In this document: one piece after another, positions 50,959 to 60,106 of the stretch
Numbering within the stretch: position 1 is the first letter of the stretch
Layout: each line of letters opens with the position of its first letter
Assembly: GCA_003281385.1 (NCBI GenBank)
Contig: QCCE01000001.1
Coordinates: 124,001 to 188,000 of the forward strand
Source of the DNA: Prochlorococcus sp. AG-347-K17
GTDB taxonomy: Bacteria > Cyanobacteriota > Cyanobacteriia > PCC-6307 > Cyanobiaceae
DNA: 64,000 nt
Reading direction: 5' to 3'
Position numbers and translations under genes: made by a program
Notes under the pieces: model-generated
What the model was told of the DNA's origin: nothing
Databases searched by the model: none
The model's input: only the letters and a program-made list of their open reading frames with translations

Positions 50959-52014
50959 CTATTTTACAAAAATTACAGATTCAGAATTTAATTCCTTCAA
51001 AGCATTACTTATAGTTTTCATAGAAGGTGTTTTTATTAAATCACATAAACAATAAATATTTTTTGTTAGATCTAGATTAATCATTGAAAATACTGCACTA
51101 GAGTGAAAGCAAATAACATCTGCATTTTGATATAAAATTAAAAGTTCTTGGAAAGCTAAATATCCTTTATAAATTGAAATTGATTTAGATATTTCTAATA
51201 AACCTTTGTACTTAGAAGATGTTTCTCTATAGTGGGTTTTTATAATTATTTTTTTTAATGGATTAGATTCTACATAAGATGTCAAAAATTTATACAATAT
51301 ATCAAATTCCTCATTCTGATATGTAGTATATCTTCTATCAGATAATGGTGAAGTGACAACAAATGTATACTCATCATTCTTATACTGATTTTTAAGACAA
51401 TTTAAATCTCTAATAAAACCACAAAAGATTTTATTTAGTTCTAATAAATTTAAATTATAATGGGAAATATTTTTTATTTGATTAAATTTTTCTTTATTAA
51501 ATACAAAAGATTTTATTTTTTTTGGTATTGAATAGGGAGAAGCATATTTTGAGAAAAACCTCATCAAAAAATAACTTTTAGATTTTTGATTATTTTTAAG
51601 ATATCTAAGAAATGAAACATAAGACATTCCTTCATCTATATAAATAATTTCATTGTGCTTAATTCTCATTAAGCAAAATAAAATATATAAATTAGAAAAA
51701 TTTGGCACGATTACAATGTCTGATTTATAGTGCCTGAAATTTAAAAAATTTATTAAGATACCCTTTATTTTTTCTGACATGTTTGAATTTGCTGCAGGGG
51801 ATCTAAAAACAGATATGTTTAAATTAATATTTTTTCTTTTGAGTAATAAATCGTAATTACCAGATCCTAAAGCTCTATTAATATTTTCTAATACTAAATC
51901 TGAAATATGAAGATTTATAATGAGATTTTTTTGAAAATTTTTAACCCGATCATGAATTAATGCCAATGCAATAATTAAATGAATGTTTGAATATATGAAA
52001 ACGTTAATTATCAT
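50959..52014 (-). CDS. Putative glycosyltransferase, possibly polysialyltransferase/GT52-like
   Basis: VIVPNFSNLYILFCLMRIKHNEIIYIDEGMS, IIIKTHYRE, FQELLILYQNADVICFHSSAVFSMI. Confidence 0.5.
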   Translation of the reverse strand: MIINVFIYSNIHLIIALALIHDRVKNFQKNLIINLHISDLVLENINRALGSGNYDLLLKRKNINLNISVFRSPAANSNMSEKIKGILINFLNFRHYKSDIVIVPNFSNLYILFCLMRIKHNEIIYIDEGMSYVSFLRYLKNNQKSKSYFLMRFFSKYASPYSIPKKIKSFVFNKEKFNQIKNISHYNLNLLELNKIFCGFIRDLNCLKNQYKNDEYTFVVTSPLSDRRYTTYQNEEFDILYKFLTSYVESNPLKKIIIKTHYRETSSKYKGLLEISKSISIYKGYLAFQELLILYQNADVICFHSSAVFSMINLDLTKNIYCLCDLIKTPSMKTISNALKELNSESVIFVK

Positions 52015-52892
52015 TACTTAAAAATTTTTCTAAATAATTTAAAAATGTTTCTTATTAAATTTTCAATAGTAATTAAAAAAAAGCAAACTTTCTTAAATAA
52101 GAAGAATCTATTAAACCTATTCATTTTTGAAAAATAGGTAAAGAATAATGTATTTTTTCTTATACCTTTTGCTGAATATATATACGGCTCAGGATATAAT
52201 TTCCAATCAAAGAAGTTAGATTGAAAAAGTAAAACATTTGATATTTCATTAAAACCTATTTTAAAATAAGCATGAGAAATAGCCTTTTGATCTGCATACC
52301 AAATATGTAAATTATTTTGAATATCACTAATAGCAGAATTCAAAAAATCTCGACCCAAGTTATTATTTTTAATATATATAAATCCAGATTTTATTGGATA
52401 ATAATGATTCAAACTACCATTCCTGTGTTCTGGATGTTTCCTTAGAGCGATTGAATATCTTGAAAAATAATCATACATTTTTTTTAAATCTTTAAGTACG
52501 ATAGAATCAGCATCTAAATACAAGATACTTTTTGAATAAGGCATTAATATATTTATAATATGAAATCTAATATTTGCAGATATTTCATTAATATATAAAG
52601 AGCTATTATCGTCAATAATTATCTCAAAATTATAAAACTTATATTTTCTTTTTAAGAGAGAAATATTTTTTTCCTTAAAACCTTTATTTTTAATTGTAAA
52701 AATAAAAATTTTTTTATAAGATAAATTATTTTTATAATAGGAATCAAGAAAATTAGATACATATTTTAGATAATCATGAGTAGAAATCAAGACAATAAAA
52801 TCTTTTTTCTTATTTAAAAGATTCAAATTATCAATTTTCAATTTAATTAAATTGATGCTTTGATTAATGCTACTAAAATAAAAATCATTCAT
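52014..52892 (-). CDS. GT8-like glycosyltransferase
   Basis: NILMPYSKSILYLDADSIVLKDLKKMYDYF (DxD), WYADQKAISHAYFK. Confidence 0.75.
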   Translation of the reverse strand: MNDFYFSSINQSINLIKLKIDNLNLLNKKKDFIVLISTHDYLKYVSNFLDSYYKNNLSYKKIFIFTIKNKGFKEKNISLLKRKYKFYNFEIIIDDNSSLYINEISANIRFHIINILMPYSKSILYLDADSIVLKDLKKMYDYFSRYSIALRKHPEHRNGSLNHYYPIKSGFIYIKNNNLGRDFLNSAISDIQNNLHIWYADQKAISHAYFKIGFNEISNVLLFQSNFFDWKLYPEPYIYSAKGIRKNTLFFTYFSKMNRFNRFFLFKKVCFFLITIENLIRNIFKLFRKIFK

Positions 52893-54102
52893 AAATTTTT
52901 ATCTTATCTGGGAAAAATAGTTTAGGATCATATTGCATAAATGATGCCTCACTAAATTTAAGTAGACTGGGAAGATATTCATCAAAACATAACGATCTTT
53001 TATCAACCTCGGCAATAATATTATGGCTACTATTTAATGTAGAATTATTGTAGAAAAATTCAAAATTAATTTTATTTATTTCTAAAAAATAGTGAAAATT
53101 AGAATCATTCCAAAAAGATCTCCCAAAAGATATTACTGGAATTCCGCTACTAAAGGCAGTAAAACCCACAGTTGAATTAATACAAATAACAAGATCAGAT
53201 TTATCTAATATATCATCAACATTTTTTTTATAATCAATAAATATATTATGACTATTTTCTATAATTTCCTTTATTTCTTTTTTTATCTTATTCTGTTTAG
53301 GATGGGGTCTTATAAAGAAATTATGATTCTTGAGGTTTTGACTTAGAGGAAATAATATATCTTTGAGGAAATGTTCACAATCAATAAATTGTGATCCACA
53401 TAATATATTTGTATCTATATCAAATTGTAAGGGGCATAAAATATTTTTACTTTTAGGATTAACAAATTCATTAATAAAAGTTTTTAATTTTTTAATTTTA
53501 TCAGGTTTAATTTTTAACAAAGAATTACTCTTCCGACCATACGCATTCACACCAAATGGATGAATAAAAAGTGTTTTACTTTTTAAACCATTTTCCCAAA
53601 ACATAAAGGGTAAATTATATTTATGACAAATTTTCGTCAATAAATAACCAAAAGTATTAAGACCATTCAAAATTAAAATATTTTTTAAATAACCTTTTTT
53701 AATTAAAAAAATAATTGAAACTTGAAATATATTTTTAAGAAATAAATCAATAAAATAATTATAAAAATGTTTAAATGAATAATTTCTTCTTTTTTTCAAA
53801 AGATTTGCATGAATATCATCCCAAGACTTCTGATTTTCTAAAATAGAATTACTGCCATTTTTCAAATAAATAATGTCTTTTAATCTTGTTGATTTTAATA
53901 AAAATATAGCAGTTTGAATAATAGACATTGATATTATTCCTCTTTTTTTTAATAACCTTGATATTTTTTCATTCCTCGAAATAAATAATGGCTTTAATTT
54001 ATTTTTATGTAAATAGCGATTTAAATAATTTAATTTATCTAATATAGATAGAGATGAATCTATCCATATAATCGTATCAAAATCAATATCATTAATTTCC
54101 AT
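52885..54102 (-). CDS. Capsule polysaccharide biosynthesis protein, KpsS/KpsC-like (putative Kdo transferase)
   Basis: NILCPLQFDIDTNILCGSQF, FFIRPHPKQNK, DLVICINSTVGFTAFSSGIPVISFGRSFWND. Confidence 0.75.
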   Translation of the reverse strand: MEINDIDFDTIIWIDSSLSILDKLNYLNRYLHKNKLKPLFISRNEKISRLLKKRGIISMSIIQTAIFLLKSTRLKDIIYLKNGSNSILENQKSWDDIHANLLKKRRNYSFKHFYNYFIDLFLKNIFQVSIIFLIKKGYLKNILILNGLNTFGYLLTKICHKYNLPFMFWENGLKSKTLFIHPFGVNAYGRKSNSLLKIKPDKIKKLKTFINEFVNPKSKNILCPLQFDIDTNILCGSQFIDCEHFLKDILFPLSQNLKNHNFFIRPHPKQNKIKKEIKEIIENSHNIFIDYKKNVDDILDKSDLVICINSTVGFTAFSSGIPVISFGRSFWNDSNFHYFLEINKINFEFFYNNSTLNSSHNIIAEVDKRSLCFDEYLPSLLKFSEASFMQYDPKLFFPDKIKIYE

Positions 54103-54104
54103 TA

Positions 54105-54914
54105 TTATCCCTCAATTGTTTTCGCTAAATTTATTGCATACTTTAATTGTTCTTTAGTATCAACTGACAAGGCAAAAGTTTTTACCTCATAAGTTCCAAC
54201 TTTTAATCCAGAATCGATTAGCCTTAGTTGCTCTAATTTTTCTACTTTTTCAAGATTTGAGGAAGGCAAATCACTCCATTTATTAAGTACATCTGCCTTG
54301 AAACCATATATTCCAACGTGTCCCCAATATGTATGATGTTCATGCCAATCAGATTTATCTATATCTCTAACAAAAGGTATAGCGCTCCTAGAAAAATATA
54401 TAGCCTCATTATTTTTTGAGATAAGTGTCTTTACAACAGAAGGATTATGTATATCATCTTTATTTAATTTATAAATTGGAGTAATAACAGAAAAATTATT
54501 ATTTTTTTTTAATTCTACATACATCCTTTTTAGAACGTTTGGGTCTAAAAAAGGCTGATCTCCTTGAACATTTATTATGGATGTATTAGCAAGAAAGTAT
54601 GATTTTTTTTCCTTTATTTGTTTTTCATCAATATCCCACGCATACATCAGCAACTTATCTAAAACACTTGAAATACGATCTGTCCCAGTAGTACATTTTT
54701 TTGATGTCATAACAATAATTGATCCCCATTTTTTTGCTTTATTTGCAATCTCATTACTATCAGTGCATATAATAATTTTGGAATTTAAAGAGGCATTTTT
54801 ACAACTTTCATAAGCCCTTTGAAGTAATGATTTTTTATTAATATTTGCAAGTAATTTTCCAGGTAATCTTTTTGATTCTAGTCTTGCAGGAATAACAATT
54901 AAAATTTTTTTCAT
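54105..54914 (-). CDS. kdsB: 3-deoxy-manno-octulosonate cytidylyltransferase (CMP-Kdo synthetase)
   Basis: ILIVIPARLESKRLPGKLLANINKKSLLQRAYE, INVQGDQPFLDP, YWGHVGIYGFK. Confidence 0.95.
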   Translation of the reverse strand: MKKILIVIPARLESKRLPGKLLANINKKSLLQRAYESCKNASLNSKIIICTDSNEIANKAKKWGSIIVMTSKKCTTGTDRISSVLDKLLMYAWDIDEKQIKEKKSYFLANTSIINVQGDQPFLDPNVLKRMYVELKKNNNFSVITPIYKLNKDDIHNPSVVKTLISKNNEAIYFSRSAIPFVRDIDKSDWHEHHTYWGHVGIYGFKADVLNKWSDLPSSNLEKVEKLEQLRLIDSGLKVGTYEVKTFALSVDTKEQLKYAINLAKTIEG

Positions 54915-54924
54915 AAATTAAAAA

Positions 54925-55638
54925 TTAGTCCCAAAGCTTAATAGATTCCTCTCTTTTTCTAAACCAATCTTTTGAAAAAGGACATCCATCATTTCTGAGA
55001 TCTTTAAACCATGGTCCTCCAAGTGTCCAATGAACTAAATTAGGCTTATTTAAGTAGATTAATTTATCCTTATTTTTATCAACCCCGATTAAATAGTTCC
55101 ACTTTTCATTGTTAATTTCGCCAATTTCAGAATCACTATTAAGCCAATGAAAACGATGCAATTCCAATCCAGGCGTTTCATTTACATATTTCACTGATAG
55201 TTTTTTACATTTTTTACAGTTAAATAAAATCATTGAACTCCAGTTTTTTCTAGGGTATTTACTTTGTATTTCACCAAGGAATTTCGTATCTTCTTTTGGT
55301 ATATGCGAATGTTTTGCACACAAAACTGAATAATCATCATTTTTTTGTTCCCATAATTCACCTATATCTCCATATGCCAACATGTCGCAGTCTATGAAGA
55401 TAGCCCAACCCTCATAATCCATTAAGTAAGGGACTAGAAATCTAGTAAATGAAAAATCAGTAGATTGTTTTGGATCTCTATCCCTATAGTAGATTCCTTG
55501 ATTTTGTAATTGGCTAGTTATCAATGGTGTTATGGAAATAGGAATTGAACTTTTGTTATAAAGGGAATCAATAAGAACATTTGCGGCAGCTCTCTCTCTA
55601 TGATCGAATCCAATAAAAATATTAGCTGTTTTTTGCAT
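54925..55638 (-). CDS. GT8-like/DUF glycosyltransferase (ATG at 55638 preferred over 55677)
   Basis: IFIGFDHRERAAANVLIDSL, FLVPYLMDYEGWAIFIDCDMLAYGDIGELW; between kdsA and kdsB. Confidence 0.75.
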   Translation of the reverse strand: MQKTANIFIGFDHRERAAANVLIDSLYNKSSIPISITPLITSQLQNQGIYYRDRDPKQSTDFSFTRFLVPYLMDYEGWAIFIDCDMLAYGDIGELWEQKNDDYSVLCAKHSHIPKEDTKFLGEIQSKYPRKNWSSMILFNCKKCKKLSVKYVNETPGLELHRFHWLNSDSEIGEINNEKWNYLIGVDKNKDKLIYLNKPNLVHWTLGGPWFKDLRNDGCPFSKDWFRKREESIKLWD

Positions 55639-55645
55639 TAATAAT

Positions 55646-56470
55646 CTAAGTACTTTTAGATGGTTTTTCAGGCACAACCATTCTAATTTGTATTAATTCC
55701 TCTAATAAATTTTCTAAACTAGACAGAGGGATCATGTTTGGTCCATCGCTTAATGCATTATTAGGATCTGGATGAGTTTCAATAAAAAGACCATTTATAC
55801 CTACTGCGATTGCAGCTCTTGCTAAAGGAGCTACAAATTCTCTTTGTCCTCCGCTTGAAGTACCTCTCCCTCCTGGATGTTGAACTGAATGTGTGGCATC
55901 AAAAATTACAGGGCATCCAAAGCTTTTTAATTGCTCTAAACCCCGGAAATCAACAACCAAATTATTGTATCCAAAAGATGTTCCTCTTTCTGTAATCCAC
56001 AAACGTTTTGATTCCCTATTTATTCCTGCTTGTTCAGCCTTTTTAACTACTTGTTCCATATCCCATGGTGCTAAAAACTGCCCCTTTTTGATATTTAAAC
56101 ATTTTCCAGTTTTACTTATACTTCTTGCAGCAGATACGATAAGGTCGGTTTGTCTGCATAGAAACGCTGGGATCTGAATTACATCAACCACTTCAGCCAC
56201 TTGATCTACTTGGCTTAAGTCATGAATATCAGTTAGTATTTCTAAACCATATTTTATTTTTACTTCTTCCAAAATTTGGAGACCTTTTTTTAATCCAAAA
56301 CCTCTAAAAGATGTGTAAGAACTTCTATTTGCCTTATCAAAACTTGCTTTAAATATATATTTTATATTAAGACTTTTAGATATCTTCTTAACTTCTTCTG
56401 CAACTTCGAATAATAATTCTTTGCTTTCTATAACGCAAGGACCAGCTATCAAGGTCAGTTGATCATTCAT
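55646..56470 (-). CDS. kdsA: 3-deoxy-8-phosphooctulonate synthase
   Basis: LTLIAGPCVIESKELLFEVAEEV, FKASFDKANRSS, VIFDATHSVQHPGG. Confidence 0.97.
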   Translation of the reverse strand: MNDQLTLIAGPCVIESKELLFEVAEEVKKISKSLNIKYIFKASFDKANRSSYTSFRGFGLKKGLQILEEVKIKYGLEILTDIHDLSQVDQVAEVVDVIQIPAFLCRQTDLIVSAARSISKTGKCLNIKKGQFLAPWDMEQVVKKAEQAGINRESKRLWITERGTSFGYNNLVVDFRGLEQLKSFGCPVIFDATHSVQHPGGRGTSSGGQREFVAPLARAAIAVGINGLFIETHPDPNNALSDGPNMIPLSSLENLLEELIQIRMVVPEKPSKST

Positions 56471-56505
56471 ATCTTACATAACCACTAATAGATATTCTAT
56501 AAAAG

Positions 56506-57099
56506 CTATACATCATTTTTATCTACCCATCCAAAAGATTTATAAAAATCAATAAGTTTATTTACCTTCAATAAAATTTCTGCAACTTCTCGCGCTGCGC
56601 CAAAACCACCTTTTGTTTGCAGTACAATATCAGAATTATTTCTTATTTCTGTAATAGCATCGAGGGGAGAAATAAAGACTGAAACATATTTTTTAACTTT
56701 TAAATCATTTAAGTCGTCCCCAACAAATGCTGTATCAAAATTCCTAAATCCAAGTTCATTTTGCAAAGCTTTTATTTCCTTGACTTTATCTTTAGCGTTT
56801 ATTACACATTTTGTTATCCCCAATTGTTCTGCTCTAATCTTTATCGAATTAGAATTACTACCACTTAAAAAAATAATCTTTAAGCCTTCTTTTAATAGAA
56901 TTTTCAAACCCAAACCATCTTTTACATTAAATTTTTTAGTTACCGTTCCATCATTTGCTATAAAAATACTTCCATCAGTAAGTACTCCATCTACATCAAA
57001 TACTAGTAATTTTATTGCAGTTAATCTCTTAAGAAGATTTTTAAAAAAAAATTTTCTTAATAATTCATTATTGAATGCGAATCTATAAATTCTATTCAT
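56506..57099 (-). CDS. kdsC: 3-deoxy-manno-octulosonate-8-phosphatase
   Basis: KLLVFDVDGVLTDGSIFIANDGTVTKKFNVKDGLGLKIL; FVGDDLNDL. Confidence 0.94.
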   Translation of the reverse strand: MNRIYRFAFNNELLRKFFFKNLLKRLTAIKLLVFDVDGVLTDGSIFIANDGTVTKKFNVKDGLGLKILLKEGLKIIFLSGSNSNSIKIRAEQLGITKCVINAKDKVKEIKALQNELGFRNFDTAFVGDDLNDLKVKKYVSVFISPLDAITEIRNNSDIVLQTKGGFGAAREVAEILLKVNKLIDFYKSFGWVDKNDV

Positions 57100-58085
57100 T
57101 TCCCTAATCCTGCCTTTACCAGGTCATGTAATCTTAATAATCCAATTGTTTTGCCACTTTCACCTATTACTGGCAAAATTGAAACAGGCTTTTTATCATT
57201 ATTTTCCATAAGATTCAATGCATCTATTGCTAATTTATTAGAATTTATCGTGATAGGATTACTGGTCATAAGATCTTTTGCAGACAATTTATCCCAATCT
57301 TTAAACAATCTGCCCTGCAAAGCTCTTCTCAAATCACCATCTGTAATTAAGCCCAAAAAATCATTATTTTTTTTAGGATTTTTAACCAAACAACAACCTA
57401 TTGAATCTTTTGTAATTGCCGAAATTATATCTGGCAATAAAGAATCTATTAATATTGGTTTTAAATCTCTTAAAGGCACCATTAGATCTGACACAGTTAA
57501 GAGTAAGGATTTACCAAGACTACCCCCTGGATGATTGAAAGCAAAATCATTTTGAGAGATACCTTTTCTATACATCCAAACAGCAGCGAGTGAATCTCCT
57601 ATAGCCATTGCGACTGCCGTACTAGCTGTAGGAGCTAAATTCAAGGGACAAACTTCTCTATCAATAGAGGCCTCTAAAACCAGATCACTCTCTTTGGCTA
57701 AACTTGAAAATTTATTTCCCACCAAGGAGATAGTTTTGGTACCTCTTATTTTTAAATGTGGAATAATTTCTAAAATTTCCTTAGTTTCGCCACTATAAGA
57801 AAGTAATAAACAGATATCGTTTTTATCTATTATTCCCAAATCCCCGTGCAGTGCATCTAAAGGACTTAGGTAGAGAGACATGATTCCGATTGAGGAGAAA
57901 GTTGCAGCAATTTTCCTGGCTACAATACCACTTTTACCAACCCCTGATACAACTAACTTCGATTTATTCTCAAAACAAACATTCAGTAGATCTAGAACTC
58001 CCTCTATTTCTTCTTTATTTAATTTATCTGCAGCTGCTCTTATTGCACCTGCCTCTTGAATAAGACAGTCAGAAACATTCATCAT
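57096..58085 (-). CDS. kdsD: Arabinose-5-phosphate isomerase (SIS + CBS)
   Basis: KLVVSGVGKSGIVARKIAATFSSIG, ALHGDLGIIDKNDICLLLSYSGET, C-terminal CBS pair. Confidence 0.95.
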   Translation of the reverse strand: MMNVSDCLIQEAGAIRAAADKLNKEEIEGVLDLLNVCFENKSKLVVSGVGKSGIVARKIAATFSSIGIMSLYLSPLDALHGDLGIIDKNDICLLLSYSGETKEILEIIPHLKIRGTKTISLVGNKFSSLAKESDLVLEASIDREVCPLNLAPTASTAVAMAIGDSLAAVWMYRKGISQNDFAFNHPGGSLGKSLLLTVSDLMVPLRDLKPILIDSLLPDIISAITKDSIGCCLVKNPKKNNDFLGLITDGDLRRALQGRLFKDWDKLSAKDLMTSNPITINSNKLAIDALNLMENNDKKPVSILPVIGESGKTIGLLRLHDLVKAGLGK

Positions 58086-58316
58086 AATCGAATTAAATTA
58101 AACAAATTAAAAATTTAATTAACCCTCTATAAAATAATATTAACATCTACCAAAACTTATCTTTTCTAAATCATAAATATTACTTAGAAATTCAAAAGGA
58201 TCATTTTATTTTGATCTAAAGCACAATTATTACCTTTTAAACGTTTAGATATATATCAACATTTACGTTACAAATAAGAGAATAGATGATAATAAGCAAA
58301 AGATATTGTCATATAG

Positions 58317-59282
58317 ATGTCAAAAATTATTGCTGGTGGTGGTGGATTTATTGGTTTAAATTTTATTAAACAAATTTTAAAAACTGAAAAAGATATTGTT
58401 ATCTTAGATAATTTTTCAAATAGCAAATTAAGTACAATAGAATCTTTCCTAAATGATGATAATGTTAAAGTTATAGAATGTGATTTATCAAATAATCTCG
58501 AAACTAAACTATCAATTAAGAAAGCAATAAATTTAACTTTTTCACCTCCTGAATTATGGCATTTTGCAGCGAATTCAGATATACCATCGGGGGTTAATGA
58601 TAGTTCAATAGATCTTAAAGATACTTTTTTAACTACTTTTAATCTTATTGAAATTTGCAAAATCGAAAATATTAAATCTTTTTATTTTGCATCTAGTTCG
58701 GCTGTTTATGGAGATCATGGTTTGAAGCCTTTAAATGAGGAGACTGGCCCAATGATGCCAATTTCTAATTATGGAGCAATGAAATTAGCCTCTGAAGCAA
58801 TATGTTTCGCGGCAAAAGAAAGTCATTTTGATGATCTGAGAATATTCCGATTTCCTAATGTTGTTGGAGCGCCTGCTACACATGGGGTGGTTCTTGATTT
58901 TATAAGGAAATTAAAAAATAATCCGAAGAAACTAAAAGTTCTTGGGAATGGCTTACAAGAAAAGTCTTATCTCCATGTAAATGACTTAGTGAGGGGAATG
59001 ATACATTTATCACATAAAGATTTTAAAAAAGTTAAAAACCCAATATTTAATTTAGGACCTTCTGATTCAGTTTCAGTAAAATGGATTGCAGAGGAAACTA
59101 TAAAAATATTTTCTCCGGATTCAGAAATCTGCTATGAATTAAAAGATAGAGGCTGGGTTGGAGATATCCCTAAATTTATTTACAATACTGAAAAGGTGCT
59201 TAAAACAGGTTGGGAACCTTTATTAAATTCAAAAGAGGCTATAAAATTAGCAATAAAAGAAATTATTTCACAAGAGACCTAA
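58317..59282 (+). CDS. NAD-dependent epimerase/dehydratase
   Basis: KIIAGGGGFIGLNFIKQIL, YFASSSAVYGDHGLKPLNEE, NYGAMKLASEA. Confidence 0.9.
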   Translation: MSKIIAGGGGFIGLNFIKQILKTEKDIVILDNFSNSKLSTIESFLNDDNVKVIECDLSNNLETKLSIKKAINLTFSPPELWHFAANSDIPSGVNDSSIDLKDTFLTTFNLIEICKIENIKSFYFASSSAVYGDHGLKPLNEETGPMMPISNYGAMKLASEAICFAAKESHFDDLRIFRFPNVVGAPATHGVVLDFIRKLKNNPKKLKVLGNGLQEKSYLHVNDLVRGMIHLSHKDFKKVKNPIFNLGPSDSVSVKWIAEETIKIFSPDSEICYELKDRGWVGDIPKFIYNTEKVLKTGWEPLLNSKEAIKLAIKEIISQET

Positions 59283-59290
59283 ATATTTAA

Positions 59291-60106
59291 ATGGTTAAAT
59301 ACAAAAAAAGATATGACGCCATTATTCTATCTTCGACTTTTGATGAAGGAATTGAAACTTTAGTTAAATTTATAAAAAATAATTGCCTATGCTCCGAAAA
59401 AGTTTCTGAGAGTTATTTTGTAAAGCCTGTAATTGTTTTTGAGAATAGTGAATCGCTCAAAGCAAGAAAGATTCAATTATTAATTGAAGAATTAGAATTA
59501 AATATCCAACCATTAGTTCTTATAAATTCAGAAGGAAAAGGGTTTTCGTCCTGCCTTAATTTTGGGATTTCAAACACTAATTCAAAATTTATAATGAGAA
59601 TTGATACTGATGATGAATTAAATGAACAAAGATTAAAAGAACAACTTGATGAAATGATTTCTAATAATTTAGATTTATGTTCGGGTTATATGATTGATAA
59701 AAATGATAATTTATTAAAATATCCAAGTAAAAAATATGAAATTGCTCTTTATTGTTCATTAGGGACAAATCCTATAGCTCATCCCACGACTTGCATAAGA
59801 AGAGGCATATTAAATATAAAATATAATGAGGAATTAGAAAGATGCGAAGATTTCGAACTTTGGTTAAATTTATTCTTAACAAGGGATATGAAATTTAAAT
59901 GTTTGAAATATCCACTAACAAGATACTCTTTAAATAATTCTTTTAAAAAGGATATTGAAAATGCAAAAATGCAAATTAGACTAAGATTAAAATATAGCTT
60001 AAAGTTAATAATTGCTTTTGTAGTTTTATTTTTAGGAATAATTCCAAACCTTCTAAGATTAATAATTAAAAAAAATTTGCTTCTAAGGTTTAGGAGGAAA
60101 ATCTAA
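59291..60106 (+). CDS. GT2 family glycosyltransferase
   Basis: LNFGISNTNSKFIMRIDTDDELNEQRLKEQLDEM, HPTTCIRR. Confidence 0.88.
   Translation: MVKYKKRYDAIILSSTFDEGIETLVKFIKNNCLCSEKVSESYFVKPVIVFENSESLKARKIQLLIEELELNIQPLVLINSEGKGFSSCLNFGISNTNSKFIMRIDTDDELNEQRLKEQLDEMISNNLDLCSGYMIDKNDNLLKYPSKKYEIALYCSLGTNPIAHPTTCIRRGILNIKYNEELERCEDFELWLNLFLTRDMKFKCLKYPLTRYSLNNSFKKDIENAKMQIRLRLKYSLKLIIAFVVLFLGIIPNLLRLIIKKNLLLRFRRKI

Noticed and set aside
58268-58660. 130 aa minus-strand ORF antisense to the epimerase
   Set aside because: Overlaps a clear NAD-epimerase with conserved motifs; no recognisable protein of its own.
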